Positions 1 through 9,868 of a stretch of 64,000 bases of DNA are shown here, one piece after another (within the stretch, counting starts at the first letter, position 1; each line of letters starts with the position of its first letter). Below the pieces are notes generated by a model. That model saw only the letters and a program-made list of their open reading frames with translations, ran no database searches and was not told where the DNA came from. A program made the position numbers and the translations under genes. The stretch covers positions 4,403,783 through 4,467,782 of the forward strand of contig KL647293.1 in NCBI GenBank assembly GCA_000727475.1, written 5' to 3'. This DNA is from Sarcocystis neurona. Lineage: Eukaryota; Apicomplexa; Conoidasida; Eucoccidiorida; Sarcocystidae.

Positions 1-1161
1 AGTGCATGCCACAATTCCTCGTGGTGGTGTCGTGGAAACTTGAGTGAGCGCTTGCGAGCAGCTGCTTCAGGACGTTGATACAGACTCAGTTGGGTACAGT
101 GCAGCCGAAATTTGGAAGAGTTGTGCGCAAATTTTCAAAGAGCGTCGCCACCTCCTGCAGTTGATGCGACAGCTTGTCCTGCTGTCTGCGATGAGACTTC
201 TGGCGTCGGTCTTGCTGCGGAACAGGGTAGCACTGCTGCACCAGGTCACTATGTCGCTGTCGTTTGTCGTGCTACGGCGAACGTCTTTGATGCTCCCCAC
301 GCTCCTGCTGCTGCTGCAGATGGCGCTGCTACTTCAGCCTGATATAAGAGTCCTGCTGGAGCTGCAAACTGCGATGCAGCTCTCGCAGGTTGTGCTGCTG
401 CTACTGCAGCGCTGCAGCAGGTAATTTTGGGGATGCTGTCGCTGCTGCAGGGAGTACGTCAGCTAATGCAGGATACGCTCCTTCTGCCGCGAGTGCCGCA
501 GCAGCTGCGTGTCCTGCCCGGTCTGCCGGTAACGGCGGTGCTGCTTTGGGGTGCAGGGTGCCGAAAGGGGATGCTCGTCCATGAAATGCTGCTGCTACTG
601 TTCCCAGTGGTGCTACGGCTGCTGTTGCGAGCGATGGAGCAGAAACGAGGAGCATGGGTAGGCGAGAAAAGCGACGCTTTTTACTTTTCCGCCCGAAAGT
701 GACAACTCTTGAGTACCTCCAAAGGAGATGCCGAACCTTCGCATACATCCGTGCGTGTGCACGCATGCATCACGTCTGCCGCAGACATCACAGCAGCAGC
801 AAAGAGCGTTTACTAAGAAACAGCAGGAGCTGCTGGAACTAGTACTAGCAGTACTACCACCATTATCAGTGCTAATACTTACACTACTATTCCGTCGACA
901 ACTTGCCAAAACTCTAGTAATAATTATGCTGACTGTGGTAATATTAGCGCTGTTGGTGCGACCTCCATCAGCACTCGTCGCACCAGCATCGATACTGTCA
1001 ATACAATCATCTTGCCCTGGACATCCAACGCGGGACAATACCTTGCATTCGCCTGTGGCAGTGCTGTCGATTTCTTGCTGCTGCAGCAAAAACGTGTTCT
1101 AGCCGCCTTCCTTGCAGCACCTGTACTCACCAGAGGGGTAGCACTATGCAAGACAAAGTAG
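1..1161 (+). CDS. Ala/Ser/Thr-rich protein, 3' part of a gene cut by the window edge
   Basis: Family not recognised. Three frame-compatible pieces can be joined: exon 451-550 (acceptor CTGCTGCAG at 442-450; Ala-rich), intron 551-607 (57 nt, GTGCAG...TTCCCAG), exon 608-657, intron 658-817 (160 nt, GTAGGC...ACTAAG), exon 818-1161 ending in TAG. Both junctions keep the frame (phase 2, then phase 1), and the first removes a TGA at 582-584 that would otherwise interrupt the Ala frame. The last exon is Thr/Ser/Asn-rich and ends in a more hydrophobic stretch (QYLAFACGSAVDFLLL), so a secreted or membrane-attached mucin-like product is possible. The 5' part before 451 is unclear: an Ala-rich frame around 112-342 is broken by TGA at 340-342. 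Low complexity makes the model uncertain, and a 158-codon antisense frame covers 613-1089. Confidence 0.38.
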
Positions 1162-1560
1162 GCGAGATTTTCTGTTTTAAAGCGGCGTTGTTTATCGTAG
1201 AAATACACCGCACGTTGCACAGAAGGATCTACGTATGTCACCACAAGAGAGACGTGCTCCACACATTATTGTGAAACAAGTGGTGAGCCCGACATGAACC
1301 GACCTCAATTTGTGCATCACGGACACGAACCGTCTGTCTCCACGTGATATGCGATATCTCTGCGCAGATACGTGGTAGCAGGATTGAATGCGGACAGCAC
1401 CGGAACATTTTGTTCTGGCAAGTCCTCCCTCAAAAGATTATGTCACCGTTTAATTCCGTGCAAGAGAGCGCAACGGCACACGCTGGACTACCCTGCATTG
1501 AAACAACTTTGTTGTCTACACATACGCGTGTGTCTTCCTGCTGGCAGCTTGCTAGAGCTT

Positions 1561-1839
1561 TTATTTAACAAATCTGTACAGCTGTACTTGTACTAACTGT
1601 GTCGTGTCATAATCACCCACGAAGAGCTGAAGTATACGCTTGAGAAAGGTTTGTGCTCTCCATTCATCTACAGCGTGCGTTCGTGCGCTCTTCCGTCCTG
1701 CCTCCTGCGAAGCAGAAACCCGAAGAGCCGAGGACGTTAATTTGGCAGCAGCCAAACTTATGTCTTTCACAGAGGTCCACGGGGGTAGCTGAAGAAGCGG
1801 GGATAGAGCTAACTCGAACATGTCGGTAGCCTTCGTCAT
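1561..1839 (-). CDS. Small open frame of unknown function, 92 aa
   Basis: An ATG-started open frame (MTKATDMFEL...) runs to a stop at 1561. The protein has no signal peptide, membrane segment or family motif I recognise. Composition is ordinary for a soluble helical protein (LQLPPWTSVKDISLAAAKL, then a basic middle and FLKRILQLFVGDYD). No splice signals are needed, but it could be one exon of a longer gene. A frame of this length is expected by chance several times in 64 kb, so it is only a candidate. Confidence 0.3.
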   Translation of the reverse strand: MTKATDMFELALSPLLQLPPWTSVKDISLAAAKLTSSALRVSASQEAGRKSARTHAVDEWRAQTFLKRILQLFVGDYDTTQLVQVQLYRFVK

Positions 1840-2213
1840 ACGAATGAACCAGTTCTCAGTTTACCCGTTCAACAGAGTTTCAATGGATAGCCAAGGACAA
1901 CGTGGATGCAAGGTCAGTTGGTACACGACGACGGCCACGTGCTGTTACGTAATTTCTAGTTCAGACATGCATGCTCCAGGCGTGATATAAACCGTACGAG
2001 TTTGGAAATTGCTAAAAAAAGCGTGAGGGGGGAAGTCAGAGCTTTTTCCGTGTGCGAACGCATCAAAGATATGCCAGAATCAAGCTGCCAGTGCCGGAAA
2101 ACTACAATATGGCGTTTGCTGTTGTACCGCGTTGTTGTGGTGTTGTTTAGTTGACAGCTGCATACGCGCGTGTGCCGTTTCCGCTGTAAACATTGACGGA
2201 CGTCGCGCCTCAC

Positions 2214-2339
2214 TGATACGAAAAAACACAACGCAGCGGGCACTGCTGTGAATGTGATGGTAAAGACTACTGTCGACGCAGACAAGGACAGGAGATGAAC
2301 TTCATCCTTCTTCAAAAACTCACTACCTAGTTTCCCCAT
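2214..2339 (-). CDS. Possible first exon with one membrane helix
   Basis: ATG at 2339 opens a 42-codon frame (MGKLGSEFLKKDEVH...) followed by a hydrophobic stretch of about 25 residues (VVFTITFTAVPAALCFFVS) and then a GTGAGG donor directly after codon 42. The pattern of a short charged N-terminus and one helix containing a Pro loosely recalls the first helix of VMA21-type assembly factors, but I could not find the second helix downstream, so no name is given. The unspliced frame continues to 1956 without further features. Confidence 0.25.
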
Positions 2340-2532
2340 ACTATTACATGTTGTAACTAGCCGTTTTCCGGCGGCCTTGTTTGATACGCAAGCCAGCGCT
2401 ACGATGCTCGTTCTTTACAACGTAAGCATGGAGGTCACAAACGAACTCCACAGGCCGGCTATATCGTAACTGCTCTACGTCGTGGTGAAGCCAGATGACC
2501 AATGACACCATCAGTGCAGGATTTCTCCATGT

Positions 2533-3094
2533 GAGAGTCGTGTGCGACTTCAACAGACTGCTCTGCCCCGGTCTGTCCGGCGTCCAGAACCTCTTTGTAT
2601 TCCGTCCCCAAGTCGTACGCAGGCAGACCAGTTTTTCTGACAGGCCTCTACTGGGAAGAAAGCAAAGATTATTCTCGTGAGTGTCACTTCAGCGCAGACT
2701 TCGACAACGTAGGAGCTGAAAGCAGAATTCTGAACAGCAGAATGCGCAGCGGCGCTGGTCACATACGCTACTTTCCCAGCTGCTGGGATGCTTGCTTCCA
2801 CTAAAACGACGGATAGCTGATATCATGCGCGCAGCGATGACGTTGGCGTTATGCGGTTGCAGAAACAGGTCGGCCGCTTGCCCTACCACAGTCTACACAG
2901 TGTTGTGGTGCTACGGAGATGCTGCCTCCACTCCTTGCACGAAGCTACAGCTAGACTGTGCACGTCCCCTGTTTCCTGCCGCTGGCCCTCTTGAGAATGG
3001 GTTGACTTCTTCTACTGAGCACAATGAGCGTACGCAAGAAGCAACAGTGATTCCTCTTGCTCGTGCTCTAAATCCAGAGGCGGGGAAAAAGTAG
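2533..3094 (+). CDS. Two adjoining Cys-containing open frames, possibly one spliced gene
   Basis: Frame A is open from about 2536 to a TAA at 2804 and has no usable ATG near its start. It reads like protein (SKDYSRECHFSADFDNV, YFPSCWDACFH) and contains six Cys. Frame B starts at ATG 2825 (MRAAMTLALCGC) and ends at 3094, with seven Cys in 89 aa and an acidic/basic tail. The two are in different frames, so either an unrecognised intron, a frameshift or chance explains them. No family recognised. Confidence 0.22.
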
Positions 3095-3485
3095 ACACCG
3101 ACTGACTGCTTCGTCCAGTGACTGTCGTCGTAGAGCACGGTCACGCAGTAGAATCCGCCGGACCCCAGTGTATGCCTGTTTGGGCCCGTGCAGGCTCTTC
3201 GAGGCAAGTGCATTGATAAACAACTTAGACGCAGTACAAAAATTAAATGCAACTGCTGTCTCTCAGTGACCTCTACGCTTTGTGAGCAGAGTATGACGGG
3301 GTGGCATCTGAAACACGCTACCAAGGAATCAACACGGGAGCCCTGTAAAGTTACGCTCTTGGTTTTATACTATTACTGGCGTCAAGCGGCGGTCAACGCA
3401 CCTTGAGGAGTTGATACTCCTTTCGTGTTCACCACTTTGCGGTAGTATCAGACAATCTGGACTTCTGTACCACCATAATTCCTCC
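3095..3485. other. Stretch without a supported gene
   Basis: No repeat, gene or RNA recognised. It is presumably the 3' flank of the 3486-4031 gene and of the candidate frames before it. Confidence 0.4.
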
Positions 3486-4031
3486 TCATTTACCGTGAGG
3501 TACCCAGATCTTCAGCTGCCCGAAAAGTGACTCTTTTTTCTTCGTCGATACCCCTTCCTTCTTCACCTCCTCGTGTTCAACTTGCACCTTGATCTTTTCA
3601 CGTAGTTGATCTACCGTAAACGGGCAACTACCTCCTTTTCTGTCCGCGGAACCTTCTTGCAAATTTTCGCTCCTCTTTCGAAACTCTGCTGAAGAACATT
3701 CCGCCGTTGCTAATCGCGGCCGCTCTCCCTCTGTTTGACCGTGGCAGCCGTGCAACAATTTTGTTGGAACAGGGAGCAGATCCTGCGCACTTTTGCCAGT
3801 CAGTTTTACATTCCAACGAAGTATCTCATCCTCTCGCATAGGAATCTGGCGCTTGAAGGGCAGGAAAATTCGTCTTTCCTCGACTGGCATGTCTTTTTCA
3901 ACCATCCAAATCCAAAAAAGTCCTCCCGCGAGACCCGCTGTCCAGACACCCCAGCGGTAGGAGGGGGACCCACGCAAAAACATTTCCCGCCGCCATTTAT
4001 CTCGAAAACGTCGCCACTTGGAAGCTGGCAT
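3486..4031 (-). CDS. Single-pass membrane protein of unknown function, 181 aa
   Basis: A single-exon frame from ATG 4031 (first ATG after an in-frame stop at about 4104) to a stop at 3486. It is about the length at which only one chance frame would be expected in the whole window, and the composition is convincing. Residues 1-25 are strongly basic (MPASKWRRFRDKWRREMF). One hydrophobic helix follows at about 28-44 (VWTAGLAGGLFWIWMV). The rest is hydrophilic, with a Lys/Glu-rich C-terminus (KVQVEHEEVKKEG). A short basic N-terminus followed by one helix is common in small subunits of mitochondrial inner-membrane complexes, so an organellar role is an inference. No family recognised. Confidence 0.7.
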   Translation of the reverse strand: MPASKWRRFRDKWRREMFLRGSPSYRWGVWTAGLAGGLFWIWMVEKDMPVEERRIFLPFKRQIPMREDEILRWNVKLTGKSAQDLLPVPTKLLHGCHGQTEGERPRLATAECSSAEFRKRSENLQEGSADRKGGSCPFTVDQLREKIKVQVEHEEVKKEGVSTKKKESLFGQLKIWVPHGK

Positions 4032-4103
4032 ATTCTCGAAACTTTTGACTTCCAGAGCGAGTACAGGGCACTTCCAAAATGTTGCGGAACACTCCGGTAC
4101 ACA

Positions 4104-5351
4104 TTATGAGGTATCTTGGCGTGAAGCGCTACCGTACCGGAGCTGCCTGGGTTAAGCGGCCAGGCACATCACGTCAGAGCCTGAACAAAGCCGGCCAGAG
4201 CACAACCTACATAGGCAAAGTGTATTCTGCGGTCACGGACGCGTACGCGGGAGAGATCCGACACTGTGTCAGCTCTACGGGGAAGGTCGATTTAACGATC
4301 AACAAATAATGATTCACTCTATTCATGCACTCGACGTATGTGCAGGAGCCATCCAACTAGTTTATCTAACCGCAGCGGCTGAAGCAGACGGCTCTCACCA
4401 ACTTGCTAACAAAACAGTGTGAACAAGTTTTCATGAAAAATATAGATAAACTGGTGGAAGAGAAAACTGATCCACACGCACGCAGGGCAGGCTTCCTATT
4501 TGCCGATGAGGGTCTGTAAAGGAAGACGAACCGTCAGCGCATATAGTGGAATGTGGTTTGCACCTTCGACCCACATACAGAAACAGAATCGGCCTGTTAC
4601 ACAGGTACTTTGGTAATTCGGTGTTGAGCCACAGAGTTGGAAGCTACTGCGATGCAAGCTTCGAGCGGGGGAGCGGCTTTATGCGACTCCAATCATGTGA
4701 GCGTGGAATGCGAGCTGAAGTAAGTGGATAAATACGTAAACACACTATTGGGAGAGTCCCTAGCAGACACTTTCTCAGATATTATTCCCCTTCGATATAG
4801 TAGAAAAAGTCACGCGTGCGTGTAAACGGGCGACGACATGCTTCCTCTCCTACTGTGGCAAGACTTTCGAGAAGTAAAGTAACACAGCCGGAATGCACAG
4901 GCCTCATTTTTCCGACACAACGGATTCTCCTTCAACCTAGCGGAGGTAATTTAGTGCGGTGCTCCGCATTTGCTTCGTGTACATATGCTAGTTAGCAAGA
5001 ACTCTATATTCTCTCGGTCACCTGCGTGGACTCACCGTTCGGTTCTACCAGAGAGTAAATCGGTACCTACACCGCATACTCCCTTCACGTACGTCCACAT
5101 CGGCTTAGGAACTGGTATGCGTTTTTAGTGGTCCTTCTAACGTACTGCCCACATGATTTGCAAATCCTCAAGAACTGAAAAAAGCGTTCCTCGAAAAGCC
5201 TATCTTCTGTGTGCGCACATGCTGCTAACTTGCATGCGACTCGGGCCAAAGCCTTAAACAAATACACCTGTGGCTGCGTGCGGATAGGAAACACCAACGC
5301 TTCCGTCAATGTGAAGCGGTTGATAAAGACTCCTTAACGTGCAACGAAGAT
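4104..5351. other. Stretch without a supported gene
   Basis: All open frames are below about 77 codons, and none shows a family motif or convincing splice sites. There are no microsatellites. It includes the 5' flank of the 3486-4031 gene. Confidence 0.45.
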
Positions 5352-5702
5352 ATGCCGCTCTTCACCCTGACTCCTCTACAGAAGCGCTCAAAAGTGCAGT
5401 CGGATCGGCTGCCTGTCCTTCCAGTCAGGTTTCGTCACCCTACGCAGGAAAGCGGGAGCTACTTCGCGTTCTTCCACCGTACATCTGGGAATTCTCATGG
5501 TTCCAGCGGACCTCGTGTCAGTAATGAGCCACAGTCGCTCGTGCAGCAGCTGCCACGTCCGGAACACTCAAAATTTGCATGCGCTGGAATGAAATTGCAA
5601 GAGGAGGCACTAAGTGGTGATCTGAAGGTCATAATCGTTTTGTGGTCTCGCACACAGAATTGGCTCTTTTGCAGAAGGAAGAAGAACTGTGTCTGCCTCT
5701 GA
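5352..5702 (+). CDS. Weak candidate open frame, 116 aa
   Basis: An ATG frame (MPLFTLTPLQKRSKV...) ending at 5702. The middle is Ser/Pro/His-rich (FFHRTSGNSHGSSGP) and the end basic (CRRKKNCVCL). No motif or splice support. An antisense frame of similar length covers 5495-5884, so at most one is real. Confidence 0.2.
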   Translation: MPLFTLTPLQKRSKVQSDRLPVLPVRFRHPTQESGSYFAFFHRTSGNSHGSSGPRVSNEPQSLVQQLPRPEHSKFACAGMKLQEEALSGDLKVIIVLWSRTQNWLFCRRKKNCVCL

Positions 5703-6258
5703 ATGAAGGGGAACGTCGTGGCGGGCAGATATGTTGGCGCATGCTCCAGTAGTCTCCTACTCAATGTACCTTTCATTATCCGTAAGAAATACACGTATGC
5801 GGTGGTGTGCGCTGTTATTATTGAAAAGGTGCCTCTGACGAAGGATTTTTTACGTGTGTATTGGACACGTGGCTTCCAGAACACAGTTAAAGATACAGTG
5901 TATTTCTGCGCTCACAGATCTCCTCTGTGCTCTAACGAGCTGCTTCAACCGTTGAGCGTGGACCCCCTGTGAGGTGTTCCCCCTACTGCAGCTACGATCT
6001 TCATTCCGTCTCTGACTGAAGTCTCACCGCAGAGAGGTATCCGCACCTTTCGGGTCCACGCCAATTTCTCGGTCTGGGGGGGTGCGGTGCTCCCGACATG
6101 GCCCCGGAGGGACTGTTACTGTCGAGGCAATCAGAGAGACTGATGCGCATGTAAAATTGTGTGCACGCGTGTACGCAGTTTCTCCAGTGCACACTAGTGG
6201 TGGTAACATAATTTCTTTTCGATGACATTAGCTGGGTCCGAAAGAAGTACACGCGCGA

Positions 6259-6711
6259 CTAGCACACATTACCTCTGCTGACTATATTCGTAAACTGTAG
6301 AACGCATATTTGCGTCTGGCAAGTATGACATATGAATGTCGACCGGCTCTGGGGACTCCTCTGTGAGGTTGTCCATTTGCTGGATGCGCCTAGGGTGCGT
6401 GCCTTTTCTCGCTTTTCTTCTTCGGTTCCGGCTGCAAGCTCCGTTGCCGCTTGCAGGCTGGCCCACACCACACGATGTTTGTATTGTTTTACACATTGTC
6501 CAGGTTCATTGTAAATTCTACTTGGGACTGCAGATACATCTCCGCCTAGCAACATCTGCTTCAAATGTGCGTACGGAAGTGAGTGCTTTGATCCACAAGA
6601 TGGAATTATCCACGTGTGTCCATTTTCAGCGAAGAACTCTTGCGTATAACTCTGTCTTTCCGGTAAATGGCTGGCGTACGTTACACTTGCGTGGTTTCTG
6701 CGAAAGTTCAC
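6259..6711 (-). CDS. Weak candidate exon(s), unknown function
   Basis: A 150-codon frame without an ATG start. The part encoding YTQEFFAENGHTWIIPSCG to AVPSRIYNEPGQC reads like protein and is followed by GT-rich possible donors, which would make it an internal exon. The remainder (basic, Thr/Ser-rich) may be intron read-through. No family recognised. A + strand frame at 6336-6716 overlaps it. Confidence 0.25.
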   Translation of the reverse strand: MNFRRNHASVTYASHLPERQSYTQEFFAENGHTWIIPSCGSKHSLPYAHLKQMLLGGDVSAVPSRIYNEPGQCVKQYKHRVVWASLQAATELAAGTEEEKREKARTLGASSKWTTSQRSPQSRSTFICHTCQTQICVLQFTNIVSRGNVC

Positions 6712-7093
6712 TTTGATTTAACCGTCTCCCCGCACGGGTAGTGTCGCTTTGTTTCACTCATTCGTCGTTCTCTCCACGCCTAAAAGTGCGCTTTGTAGTA
6801 AGCGTCAGCAGAAGGGACTGCGCTGCCCCTCCACTCCCGTTGGAGGAATTATTGCAGGTTCGTCCCGCTTCACCATACCAAAGAGCCAGATTACACTAGC
6901 CGACTTGAGTCGGCGTATCCGTAACAGAGTATCACCGTTCTCCGCTGTTTGTGCCAGCAGGCCGTGCCTGTCGGGTGGTCACGTCGAAGCACTTCCGGCG
7001 GCTTTGAAGTAGTGCCACTTACTTGTATTTCTGAGTGGGAAACCTTTTCCCAAAGTTCTGTTCTGCGTGTTTCTTGAGGGAAACAGTTGCAGT

Positions 7094-7786
7094 ATGGCGG
7101 TGCCCAAAGGAAAGCGCAGCAAGCAGAAGTGCAAGCGGCGCCAGTTGGTTGTTTTCTACGACAAGCTCGACGGGATCTTCAAAACAAGGAGAGAATATCT
7201 ATACCGGTCATTTTATGAACCTCCGTATTATCCACGAGACGCGTACAAGTCTCAAACAACACCTTCATCTATTAACAGACCCTTTCGTTTCCCTGGCTTC
7301 TGGCCTGGCAGGTGAGTAGCAAAAGGTCCGAGAGAAGCCACTGGCGCAAGGGTGGCTCTGTGGGGGTATAATTGTATGTGTTAGTGTAAGTTTTACTGAA
7401 ACAGTAACTGCCTCGTCACATTCCACAATGTAAGGGAATGGTAACTTTATAGTGGAACGTCTAAAACACCTGCGTGAAGCTTTGCACATTGAAATCTGGG
7501 TGAAGAGAATTCTTTCCATTGTTTTACGAAAAATCCCGTAGATTTTGTAGGTTACACGTTGACAAACCTCTGCACCCTTCCGCGCAGATGTAAACTGCGG
7601 ACACTGCAGAAAATCTGTCCAGGAGTACACCTCAGGCTCTCTTGTAAATTAGTATGGCTACCAAACTGCCAGGCTTGCCAAGTAAAATGTCCGCAGACAC
7701 TCTCTGCAAGTACTGGAAAATCACGGCAAAGATGTGAAGAACACTTCCCACAAGCGCTGGTGTGTTGGGGCATGCAAAACTATTAA
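7094..7786 (+). CDS. bL32-type organellar ribosomal protein, two exons, 138 aa
   Basis: Exon 1 is 7094-7311, the intron 7312-7587 (276 nt, donor GTGAGT, acceptor CCCTTCCGCGCAG) and exon 2 7588-7786. Both boundaries are phase 2, so the frame is kept, and 417 nt give 138 aa. The N-terminus MAVPKGKRSKQKCKRRQ matches the bL32 signature (Met-Ala-Val-Pro-Lys followed by a Lys/Arg/Ser-rich segment), which marks bacterial-type, organelle-targeted or mature large-subunit proteins. bL32 is a small protein near the peptidyl-transferase centre. The rest is longer than bacterial bL32 (about 55-60 aa) and carries several Cys in exon 2 (LPNCQACQVKC), perhaps a degenerate zinc ribbon. No obvious presequence precedes the Met, so a separate upstream targeting exon or internal targeting is possible. 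Mitochondrion versus apicoplast cannot be decided. Confidence 0.6.
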
Positions 7787-9607
7787 ACATGAACAAAAGC
7801 CAAAAAAAGAAAGGAACAGACTGAGCTTTCTAGGGGTTGTAGTCGTCTGTAGGGGTGTCGCAGGTGAGGGACGAGCATGCGACTCTCGCTCTAAGAGGGA
7901 GAGCAGGAATTGTTATAGCGCAGTAGTAACACGACCACCATAAATTTGGGAATAATGCTTGCGAGGAACGAATGACATCCAGTACTCACGTGCAGAGCTC
8001 CGTAAACGTTACCTGTAGGAATCGGGTGAGGCAGTAGTAGCCTTTGCAGAGAAGTTGCTTCAGCTTTCTTCTGGTGCTACACTAGAGTAGACAAAAGAAA
8101 TGATTTACGACTAGGACAGGCGTCCTGGTGCAGCTTTCCATCTGACGAATTTGCAGGCGGGGAAGAAGGAAACACTCACTATCACAGTCGTAACACGAGT
8201 TGTGATACGCGCACGCTGTTTTGTGTCTCGGTAGAATCGGGATGCCGTGGTAGAACCGCAGGCGTACGACCGGTTGCGTGTCGTGAACGGCGGCACTAGC
8301 ACCACTCGATACGAGACAGCTGCTCGAGCAGACACTGAAGTTCTTGTTCCTTGTACACAATTTTACGAGAACAGCTACCTGAATCTCCAAGGTCACACTG
8401 AGGTCTCTGCATCTGTGCCTCATGGCATCTTTAATACATGATTATGTTTTCTAAGGTAGAATGAACTGGAGTGCCCCCTACCAGAGCCATGGCGACGTGC
8501 TCGCCAGCTGTAGGGGGAAACGATGCGTGGTCACTGACGGGGAACCCCGCCGTGTCCTTTATACCCGAAGGGAGCTGTCTACGCGACTTGTTTGCCTTCT
8601 GTGAGGCTGAGAAGTTGACCGTTGACTTTCTTCCTGCTTTCTTTCTACGTGTGTAATTCCTGCGTATCGTGCAGTGCGTATTTATGTGCGTGGTTATGCT
8701 TGTGTTTGTGTATATGAGTACGTGTGTGTGTGTATATATATATATATATACACGCATATATTTTCTTTTTTGTACACGTGTGTTGCGAATGGTAAGAGTC
8801 AAAAGTGGCACACTGGAAGGTAGTTACCGTCCACGAAGTGTCAGTTTCCTGTCGCAAGCTTATGGATAAGAATCACTTACGCACCATCCAGAACGTAGCT
8901 CTACGTTGGAAGAATAAGTCATTTAGGTCAGCAAATCACGCCCCAGCGGTCGACCATTTGTCCCAAATGCACCTTTTGAAAGGTGCACCTGCGTGAGATT
9001 CGCTGCACACAAGCAATGTGAACAGAGGCCGCCGGCGTCACACGTGCTTCGGTGCCGTAGGCGCTCTTTGTTGGGGCACTGGTGGATCCCTACATTTGTG
9101 TACCACTGCTTAATACAGGTTTGCGTTTCAAATGGCTGCGACCCTTCTAACTCGAGGACTGAAAAAGTAGACCTCCTTGCAGCAGACCGGGGACAGAGAT
9201 ACAAAAACAAGAAGAAGTACTTCCTGGACGATCTAGATCAGTGTAAATGTACGTACAGATGTAGGTTACGTGCACGGATGTGGCGGAAGTGAGGGAAACT
9301 TCCACAACGAGGAGTCGACTGGGTTTGTGACCGACGAGGAACAGGGATAGCCAAAAGTGGGAAAACCGGGGAAGTCGGAAACGACGGCGGGGCGACGCTG
9401 GATTTTCACTCACGATTTTCGATAAGAGGGGGCAAGCTAATGAGTGTTCCTCAGCGTGTTTCCTGTAATTTGTTCCACCGCTCTTTCTCAAGAAACAAAA
9501 TCTTCAGGTGTCAAAGTACGTTGTACTCGCGTTCTAGTGGGAGGCTGAGATTCAGGCCAACTGAAACGCATCTCTTTCGACAAACTTAGATTTTTTGCTG
9601 TGCCGAC
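7787..9607. other. Stretch without a supported gene
   Basis: Contains a TG/TA microsatellite at 8719-8762. A short + strand segment at about 9173-9243 reads like an exon (DRGQRYKNKKKYFLDDLD), with CTTGCAG before it and GTGTAA after it, but nothing links it to other exons. Other frames look random. Confidence 0.4.
8719..8762. repeat. TG/TA microsatellite
   Basis: Compound dinucleotide repeat: TG units pass into about nine TA units and then CATATA. Confidence 0.85.
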
Positions 9608-9868
9608 TTAAGTATTACCTACACCGCTTTTTCGGAAAAGGGGTTTTTCTCGTGTCAAGTCGCAATCTTGTGTATCTGCCATCGCATACTCTCCTTCTTT
9701 ATGGCCGTCTATCGCTGTGGGAAGCACAATGGAGTCCAGCAGTTGCGCGACCCCAGCTCGCAGTCCTGTAGCCTTGTTACTCAGAAATATCTTCTCCCTA
9801 CAGAGTGCAGCGCTATGCAGGTCGTTGTCTAGAAGTTGAGTGCACACGATAGGCAAGCTCGTTAGCAT
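9608..9868 (-). CDS. Small open frame of unknown function, 86 aa
   Basis: ATG at 9868 (MLTSLPIVCTQLLDNDL...) to a stop at 9608. The first part is helical and mildly hydrophobic, the last part charged (GHKEGEYAMADTQDCDL). No family or splice evidence; the length is compatible with chance. Confidence 0.28.
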   Translation of the reverse strand: MLTSLPIVCTQLLDNDLHSAALCREKIFLSNKATGLRAGVAQLLDSIVLPTAIDGHKEGEYAMADTQDCDLTREKPLFRKSGVGNT

